Source: Geobacillus vulcani PSS1
GTDB taxonomy: Bacteria > Bacillota > Bacilli > Bacillales > Anoxybacillaceae
Reading direction: 5' to 3'
Length of the DNA stretch: 55,000 bases
NCBI RefSeq assembly: GCF_000733845.1
Contig: NZ_JPOI01000001.1
Coordinates: 850,001 to 905,000 of the forward strand
Positions 48,319 through 55,000 of the stretch are shown in pieces. A program made the position numbers and the translations under genes. Below the pieces are notes generated by a model. The model had not been told where the DNA came from. It searched no databases and saw only the letters and a list, made by a program, of their open reading frames with translations. Each line of letters begins with the position of its first letter. The first letter of the stretch is position 1.

Positions 48319-49146
48319 TTAATCTGCGACGCGAATGGACAACGTCCCGTTTTTCATCAGCTCATCGAGTGTGTATTCGACGACCCTTCCGAATTCTGGA
48401 ATCTCGATTTGCAACACCCGCTCTAAAATGTTCAAGCCGACGACTTTGCCGAAGCCGTGTGGTGTCTCGACATATTCCCCTAAATCCGGGAGTTGTTCTT
48501 TCGCCGTCTCATACTCTTCGTTTTCATATTTCAGGCAACACATCAGCCGGCCGCACAGCCCGGAAATTTTCGTTGGATTGAGCGACAAGTTTTGATCTTT
48601 CGCCATTTTGATCGACACCGGTTCAAAATCGCCTAAAAACGTCGAACAGCAAAGCATACGGCCGCACGGCCCGATGCCGCCAAGCATTTTCGCCTCATCG
48701 CGCACCCCGATTTGCCGCAGCTCGATGCGCGTGCGGAAAATCGACGCTAAGTCTTTCACAAGCTCGCGGAAATCGACGCGCCCATCGGCAGTGAAATAAA
48801 AGATCACTTTATTGCGGTCAAACGTATATTCCACATCGACAAGCTTCATTTCCAGCCCGTGCTCTTCCACCTTGCGCAAGCAAATGTCGTACGCCTGGCG
48901 CGCCGCCTTTTTGTTTTCTTCTACAATCCATTTATCTTTCTCATTCGCCACTCGGATCACTTTTTTGAGCGGCAACACGATGTCGTTTTCGTCAACTTGT
49001 TTATTGGCGACGACGACTTTTCCATACTCAATGCCTCGCACCGTCTCGACAATGACGAATTCGCCGACGGGAATAACGGCATCGCCAGGGTCAAAATAAT
49101 AAATTTTTCCTGCTTTTTTAAAACGGACGCCGACTACCGTATACAA
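48319..49146 (-). CDS. ricT: RicT (YaaT), PSP1-domain protein
   Basis: A 275-residue protein whose PSP1 region holds the cysteine signature CGRMLCC and CGRLMCC. In B. subtilis RicT with RicA and RicF forms an iron-sulfur complex that works with RNase Y in mRNA maturation and speeds Spo0A phosphorylation. The start is TTG with AAAGGAGGGAG 6 nt upstream. It lies 14 bp after holB. Confidence 0.95.
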   Translation of the reverse strand: MYTVVGVRFKKAGKIYYFDPGDAVIPVGEFVIVETVRGIEYGKVVVANKQVDENDIVLPLKKVIRVANEKDKWIVEENKKAARQAYDICLRKVEEHGLEMKLVDVEYTFDRNKVIFYFTADGRVDFRELVKDLASIFRTRIELRQIGVRDEAKMLGGIGPCGRMLCCSTFLGDFEPVSIKMAKDQNLSLNPTKISGLCGRLMCCLKYENEEYETAKEQLPDLGEYVETPHGFGKVVGLNILERVLQIEIPEFGRVVEYTLDELMKNGTLSIRVAD

Positions 49147-49160
49147 CGGCTCTCCCTCCT

Positions 49161-50153
49161 TTACCGCTTTAATTGAAGAACGAGCTGCTCAACAAGCAAC
49201 GCGGTGCTCATATTGGTTGTATTTAAACGCGTTTTCGCTTGTAAAATTGCTTCCATACCAGCCACGATCCGCCGTTGTGGGCAAGCAAGCCCCCATCGTT
49301 GCAGGCGGTCCAACTGATCACGGTATAACACGCCGTCCATTTGTCCGGCTTGAATATGCAACAAATCGCGGTATAAATATAAAAGCAAATCAAGTCCAAG
49401 GTCAAGCTGATGGCTTTCCAAAAAATGCGGAAACAAGCGGTCATGGATGAAAAACAAAAGATGCAGCTTCGGCTTGCCGAGCATCTCATACCATTGTAGC
49501 ACTAATGTTCGCGCCTCGGCAAACCAACTATCTTGGGCAAGTGCCAGTGCTTCCTCGAAGCTGTTTGTCAAATGGGCAGCCAACAGCGCCAATGGCAACG
49601 GTACGTGCTCCTCGACAAGTTCCTGGGCGAGCTCCACCGGCGACAGCGGCCGGAACGAAAGCACTTGACAGCGGGAAACGATCGTCTCCAGCAAGCGATG
49701 GTATTGCTCGGTCAGCAATACCGCCACCGTTCCCGGATGTGGTTCTTCCAAAAATTTCAGAAGGCTGTTGGCAGCGCTTGTCGTCATTTGATCGGCGTAC
49801 TCAACAATGTACATTTTTTTATCCGACTCGACCGCTGTTTTCGAGAACTCTTGTTGCAGCCATTCGATTTGTTCCTTTTTGATTGACCCTCCATCCGGGC
49901 CAATCACCCGGACATCGGGGTGGTTGCCGGAGTCGATGCGCCGGCAGTTGCGGCACTCTAGACACGGGGAAACTCCGATTGGGGATAGACAAAACAAACG
50001 TTTCGCCAACAACAAACTGGCCGCTTTTTTACCCGTCCCCCGTTGCCCCTCAAACAAGTACGCATGAGAAATTCGCCCTTTTTCCAAGGCGCTTTGCAAC
50101 ATTTTCGCCACCACCGGCTGACGTTTCGCTAGCTGTTCCCATCGCATCGCCAT
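49161..50153 (-). CDS. holB: DNA polymerase III subunit delta'
   Basis: A 330-residue clamp loader subunit. The AAA module shows GQRGTGKKAASLL, the zinc module CLSPIGVSPCLECRNC, and the sensor region DQMTTSAANSLLKFLEEP. ATG 50153 is chosen because AAGGAAG lies 5-6 nt before it. It follows tmk by 78 bp; B. subtilis has darA and yaaR between these genes, but nothing fits here. Confidence 0.96.
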   Translation of the reverse strand: MAMRWEQLAKRQPVVAKMLQSALEKGRISHAYLFEGQRGTGKKAASLLLAKRLFCLSPIGVSPCLECRNCRRIDSGNHPDVRVIGPDGGSIKKEQIEWLQQEFSKTAVESDKKMYIVEYADQMTTSAANSLLKFLEEPHPGTVAVLLTEQYHRLLETIVSRCQVLSFRPLSPVELAQELVEEHVPLPLALLAAHLTNSFEEALALAQDSWFAEARTLVLQWYEMLGKPKLHLLFFIHDRLFPHFLESHQLDLGLDLLLYLYRDLLHIQAGQMDGVLYRDQLDRLQRWGLACPQRRIVAGMEAILQAKTRLNTTNMSTALLVEQLVLQLKR

Positions 50154-50231
50154 CACTCTTCCTTATTTCTTATTTCTATTCTATCATGTCCGCTAGGAAT
50201 CATCACGGTTGGATTCATGGAAATGGCGCTG

Positions 50232-50864
50232 TCATCTTCCTTTCAAGCGGGAAAGCACCACTGCTGTTGTTTCGGAGAATACATCATCAAGCGGGCGGTT
50301 CGCGTCGATGACGACAATGCGGTCGCCAAACCGTCTGGCGAGTTCCCGATACCCTTCTCGCACCTTCTCATGAAAAGACAACGTTTCAAGGTCAAGCCGA
50401 TTTACTTCCCGGCCGCGGTTTCGCCGGATTCGTTCAAGCCCAATTTGCGGATCGAGATCAAAATAAATCGTCAGCGACGGCATATATCCATCAATAGCGA
50501 ACTCATTAATTTTCCATACTTCCTCAATGCCAAGCCCGCGGGCAAATCCTTGATAGGCGAGGGAGCTGTCAACAAACCGGTCGCAAAGGACGACGCACCC
50601 AGCCTCAAGCGCCGGTACGATTTTCTCAAGCAAATGCTGCCGGCGCGCGGCCGCATACAAAAGAGCCTCCGTCCGCCCGTCCATCTCTGTATAATCGCGG
50701 TTTAAAATGATTGAACGAATTGCCTCGGCAATGCGCACTCCGCCCGGTTCCCTCGTCGCCACAACGTCAATCCCCCGCTCACGCAACAACGATTCCAATT
50801 TGCTGATCATCGTCGTTTTGCCGGCTCCTTCCGGCCCTTCAAACGAAAAAAAGCATCCGTTCAT
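50232..50864 (-). CDS. tmk: Thymidylate kinase
   Basis: A 210-residue kinase turning dTMP into dTDP. The P-loop is [11 protein letters not shown] (8-18), the substrate motif [12 protein letters not shown] and the LID region [11 protein letters not shown] are present. The exact start is ambiguous: ATG 50864 gives the standard N-terminus [10 protein letters not shown], with AAAGGA 11 nt upstream; GTG one codon earlier and ATGs at 50876/50885 are possible. It lies 26 bp after yaaO. Confidence 0.95.
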   Translation of the reverse strand: MNGCFFSFEGPEGAGKTTMISKLESLLRERGIDVVATREPGGVRIAEAIRSIILNRDYTEMDGRTEALLYAAARRQHLLEKIVPALEAGCVVLCDRFVDSSLAYQGFARGLGIEEVWKINEFAIDGYMPSLTIYFDLDPQIGLERIRRNRGREVNRLDLETLSFHEKVREGYRELARRFGDRIVVIDANRPLDDVFSETTAVVLSRLKGR

Positions 50865-50890
50865 CACTCGCGGCATCCTTTCCATCCTTC

Positions 50891-52324
50891 CTATTCGTAT
50901 ACAACCAACTGACCATCTTTCAGCCTGCTCCCGCCTTGTATGTGTGCCCGATAGCAAAGAAGCTGGCGGATCTGTTCAATATGGCCACGGCCGAGCTGTT
51001 CCCCGACCCACACGAGCGGCACACCAGGTGGATATGGAATGATCGTTTCCGCCGCTATATGTCCTTCAGCTTCCTCAAGCGCCACGGCTTTTGTCCGCAA
51101 ACAACGCAGTTCATCATACGGGACTAAAACCGATAGCGGTGGGCCGAGAAAAGGCGAAGCGTCACATACCGGCACCTCACCATCCGGCAAATCACGCCAC
51201 GCCCGTTTGATTTTCTTCACCGCCTTCTGAAGTCCACCAGTTGCGGCCAGCGGGCAAACAAAAAGCACATTCATTTGATCAGCAAGCTCGACAAACACTC
51301 CTTCGCGCTCAAGTCGACGCTGCAGTTCATACCCAGTTAGGGAACAACGCGTCTGCACCGTTACTTTCAGCGGATCGGTCTGTACGCCAAAATGGCGGGA
51401 ACAAACGACTGCCACCCCGTCAATATCGGCCAGGGCTGCTTTAAACTCCTTAATTTCCGCCACGATCGTTGCCGCATCGCTTTTTGAAAGCTGGGCAACA
51501 TAGCTCCGCGCCAAATCGAGCGACGCCATAATCGGGTAAGACGGACTGCTTGACTGAAACAACTGCAAAAAATATTTCAACCGTTCAAGATCAACCCGCT
51601 CGCTGTTTACATGCAAAAACGCTCCCATCGTCATCGCCGGCAACGTTTTATGAGCCGACTGCACGACGACATCGGCGCCATAGCGGAGCGCCGATGTCGG
51701 AAAAGGGGGCCCGAGAACGAAATGAGCGCCATGCGCCTCATCAACCAGCACCGGAATGCCATGTTCATGAACTAGACGGACGATTTCTGTCAAATCGCCA
51801 GCCATTCCATAATAATTTGGGTTCGTCAATACAACCGCAACAACATCGCCATGAAGCGCCAACGCCTCTTTAACCGCTTCAGGGCGAATGTGCGAAGCGA
51901 CACACACATCACGATCAAACTCCGGGGCAAGTAGAACAGGAGTGGCCCCCATAAGTTGCAATGCATGCATCACCGATTTATGGCAATTGCGTTGCACAAT
52001 CACTTTCTTCCTCTTTCCATCACACACGGCGGCGATCATGGCCAAATTCCCTGCCGTCGAACCGTTCACAAGGAAAAACGTCTCCCGAACGCCATATAGC
52101 TCCGCTGCCAACGCCTGCGCCTCAGCAATCACCGACTCAGGATGATGCAAGTCATCCAAGCCGGAAATTTCCGTCGCATCCAACGCCAACAGCGGCGCAA
52201 ACAGATCTCTCCCTCGTTCTGAAAACAACGCACCGTATTTATGTCCCGGCACGTGAAACGAAACCGGGCGGCGCGCCCAATGGTGTATGAGAGCGTCATA
52301 TAAAGGAGTTTTCGTTTGATCCAT
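50891..52324 (-). CDS. yaaO: Orn/Lys/Arg decarboxylase family protein (YaaO)
   Basis: A 477-residue fold-type I PLP decarboxylase. The N-terminal [12 protein letters not shown] and the PLP lysine region [16 protein letters not shown] are diagnostic; DEAHGAHF holds the cofactor Asp. Relatives decarboxylate arginine (SpeA) or lysine; the substrate cannot be told from sequence alone. ATG 52324 is chosen because AAGGAAAGAGG stands before it (two further ATGs directly upstream). In B. subtilis yaaO lies next to tmk, but xpaC and yaaN, which follow csfB there, are absent here. Confidence 0.93.
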   Translation of the reverse strand: MDQTKTPLYDALIHHWARRPVSFHVPGHKYGALFSERGRDLFAPLLALDATEISGLDDLHHPESVIAEAQALAAELYGVRETFFLVNGSTAGNLAMIAAVCDGKRKKVIVQRNCHKSVMHALQLMGATPVLLAPEFDRDVCVASHIRPEAVKEALALHGDVVAVVLTNPNYYGMAGDLTEIVRLVHEHGIPVLVDEAHGAHFVLGPPFPTSALRYGADVVVQSAHKTLPAMTMGAFLHVNSERVDLERLKYFLQLFQSSSPSYPIMASLDLARSYVAQLSKSDAATIVAEIKEFKAALADIDGVAVVCSRHFGVQTDPLKVTVQTRCSLTGYELQRRLEREGVFVELADQMNVLFVCPLAATGGLQKAVKKIKRAWRDLPDGEVPVCDASPFLGPPLSVLVPYDELRCLRTKAVALEEAEGHIAAETIIPYPPGVPLVWVGEQLGRGHIEQIRQLLCYRAHIQGGSRLKDGQLVVYE

Positions 52325-52467
52325 CATCATCCTCTTTCCTTGCTGTCCGTCCCAGAACAGCCATCGTCCGGGCACAGACTGCCAAAATGCACAGGATATG
52401 CAGGAGAAACATCAAACATAATAGTATCACAAACGCTCGAAAAAACGCACGAGTCGCATCAATCGCA

Positions 52468-52495
52468 AATAAAAACAGGCCCGAATGCAGGCCCC
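52468..52495 (-). terminator. Terminator of gin
   Basis: GGCCTG pairs with CGGGCC (one G-U) around CATT; on the minus strand UGUUUUUAUUU follows. It lies just after the gin stop. Confidence 0.65.
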
Positions 52496-52497
52496 AA

Positions 52498-52704
52498 TTA
52501 CGAGTGAATTTTCGATGTAAACATTTTGCGCAACTGTCGCACATAAAACGAGTAGTTCGGGTCATCCGTATTCGTTTGCACAATCGCCCGGTTGCAGTCC
52601 AAACAAAGAAAATGGCCAAAAAGGGAAATTCCTTCCTTTTTTTTCTGTTCACAAACGATGCATACATGTTCGCGTTGATTCCGATCGACTATTGATGTCC
52701 TCAC
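52498..52704 (-). CDS. csfB: Anti-sigma-G factor Gin (CsfB)
   Basis: A 68-residue zinc-binding protein with two Cys pairs (CIVC and CLDC) and the conserved DDPNYSFYVRQL. In B. subtilis Gin inhibits sigma-G before engulfment ends and later antagonises sigma-E in the mother cell. GTG 52704 is preferred because GGAGGTG stands 6 nt before it; a GTG three codons earlier lies within that ribosome site. Together with fin, spoIIE and spoVT it gives this window four parts of forespore sigma control. Confidence 0.9.
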   Translation of the reverse strand: MRTSIVDRNQREHVCIVCEQKKKEGISLFGHFLCLDCNRAIVQTNTDDPNYSFYVRQLRKMFTSKIHS

Positions 52705-52724
52705 GCTCTCCACCTCCCATCCTC

Positions 52725-52754
52725 TATGTTTCCCACATTGCTAACATTCTATAC
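52725..52754 (-). promoter_or_regulatory. Possible sigma-F promoter of gin
   Basis: GTATA (52750-52754) and GGAAACATA (52725-52733), 16 bp apart on the minus strand, resemble sigma-F elements (GYATA and GGNNANANTN). B. subtilis csfB is sigma-F dependent. The -10 match is imperfect. Confidence 0.4.
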
Positions 52755-52810
52755 TAGTAGATGAAAGGAAGAGAGACATTGAGCGGGTCCTTATCGTTTT
52801 TTCCTCAAAA

Positions 52811-52845
52811 CAAAAGCAGCCAATTGCACGAATGCAACTGGCTGC
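52811..52845 (-). terminator. rRNA operon terminator
   Basis: GCAGCCAGTTGCA and TGCAATTGGCTGC (52816-52828 and 52833-52845; one G-U) form a 13-bp stem with loop TTCG; the minus strand continues UUUUGUUUUG. It lies 9 bp after mature 5S and no tRNA follows this operon. Confidence 0.92.
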
Positions 52846-52853
52846 TCATTATT

Positions 52854-52970
<117 letters not shown>

Positions 52971-53081
52971 CAACGATGATCATCTTGGACAGTTATTATT
53001 ATATCCATCCTGTTGGATTTGTCAATCGAAATAGTTCATTCCCTCAAAACTAGATAACCGTCGGAAGAAGCCGCGCTTCGT

Positions 53082-53440
53082 ACTGTCTAGCTCCGGCCGC
53101 CATCGGCTCGCGACGCTTCGGTCCTGCTGCGGCGGCGACAGCCTCCTCGCAGGCCCTCCAGCGCGTTTCGCCGATAGGCGGGCGGCCTCCGCTTTTCGCA
53201 CTGTCTAGCTCCGGCTCGCCTCCGCTCGGGGTCAAATAACCTTCTCCCTCGGGGTGCAAGCACCCCTGCGGGCGAAGAACATTTGCCCGTCGCGGCGAAC
53301 CGCTCGCCTGCGCTTTTCTATTGTCCAGTTCCAGCGCCTAGCTCTCTTCTGCCAAATAACCTTCCCCCTCGGGGCGCGAGCGCCCCTGCGGGTGAAGAAC
53401 ATTTGGCTTCGAGAGCGAAACGCGGCGCTTCCACTTTTCT
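53082..53440 (-). repeat. Three tandem ~119-bp modules in the 23S-5S spacer
   Basis: A motif like ACTGTCTAGCTCCGGC starts at 53082, 53200 and (as ATTGTCCAGTTCCAGC) 53320, i.e. every 118-120 bp. The second and third modules contain 53-bp imperfect palindromes (53233-53285 and 53353-53405), each starting CAAATAACCTTC, ending GAAGAACATTTG, with a perfect inner hairpin (GGGGTGC/GCACCCC and GGGGCGC/GCGCCCC). Each module ends in a CTTTTC-like sequence. The rest of 52971-53081 shows nothing special. Confidence 0.8.
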
Positions 53441-53441
53441 A

Positions 53442-55000
<1,559 letters not shown>

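Noticed and set aside
52296..52667. Minus-strand frame with a hydrophobic end between gin and yaaO
   Set aside because: Its first half overlaps gin in another frame. The hydrophobic second half has no ribosome site before any start codon and overlaps the yaaO start.

Overview
The window is a chromosomal segment of a thermophilic Bacillaceae bacterium, almost certainly Geobacillus or a close relative. The proteins closely resemble Bacillus subtilis proteins but with high-GC codon use, and the gene order is that of the origin-proximal B. subtilis region from rrnA to lysS, here in reverse orientation. Every protein gene except abrB lies on the minus strand. I see no prophage, no CRISPR array and no intact transposon.

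Layout from left to right (opposite to transcription): (1) 1-1250, a cluster of eight tRNA genes behind a 5S rRNA gene. The 5S has tandem promoters directly upstream and no 16S or 23S gene. (2) 1247-8821, lysS, dusB and the folate block (yazB-like regulator, folK, folB, folP, pabC, pabA, pabB), which makes p-aminobenzoate and the pterin branch of folate. (3) 8934-16000, cysK, hslO, coaX, ftsH, hprT and tilS. (4) 15760-26700, a sporulation and cell-division block: yabT-type kinase, yabS, spoIIE, tRNA-Met and tRNA-Glu, yabR, divIC, yabQ, yabP, rqcP, yabN/mazG, the spoVB/yabM flippase and spoVT. (5) 26819-34444, mfd, fin, pth, ctc, prs and glmU. (6) 34919-38500, spoVG, ridA, purR, ispE, sspF and veg. 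(7) 38502-45494, yabG, rsmA, rnmV, yabE, tatD and metG. (8) 45495-52704, abrB (plus strand), rsmI, trmN6/yabB, yabA, ricT, holB, tmk, yaaO and gin. (9) 52816-55000, the 3' end of an rRNA operon: terminator, 5S, a repeat-rich spacer and the last ~1.56 kb of 23S.

Regulation can be read at several points. There is a spoIIE promoter with the 21-bp spacer and 0A-box-like sites, an abrB promoter with downstream 0A boxes, a sigma-H type promoter for spoVG, sigma-G type promoters for spoVT and sspF, a sigma-K type promoter for yabG, and two sigma-A promoters for veg. Intrinsic terminators end many units.

The main departures from the ordinary are: the stand-alone 5S-tRNA operon; a 17-bp tRNA-Lys duplication where tRNA-Thr is expected; two tnpB-less fragments resembling IS200/IS605 right ends and omega RNAs; a covarying 118-120 bp tandem repeat in the 23S-5S spacer; a folB gene without an obvious start codon; a vWA domain in YabS with its halves in swapped order; and the absence of darA, yaaR and yazA from positions where B. 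subtilis has them.
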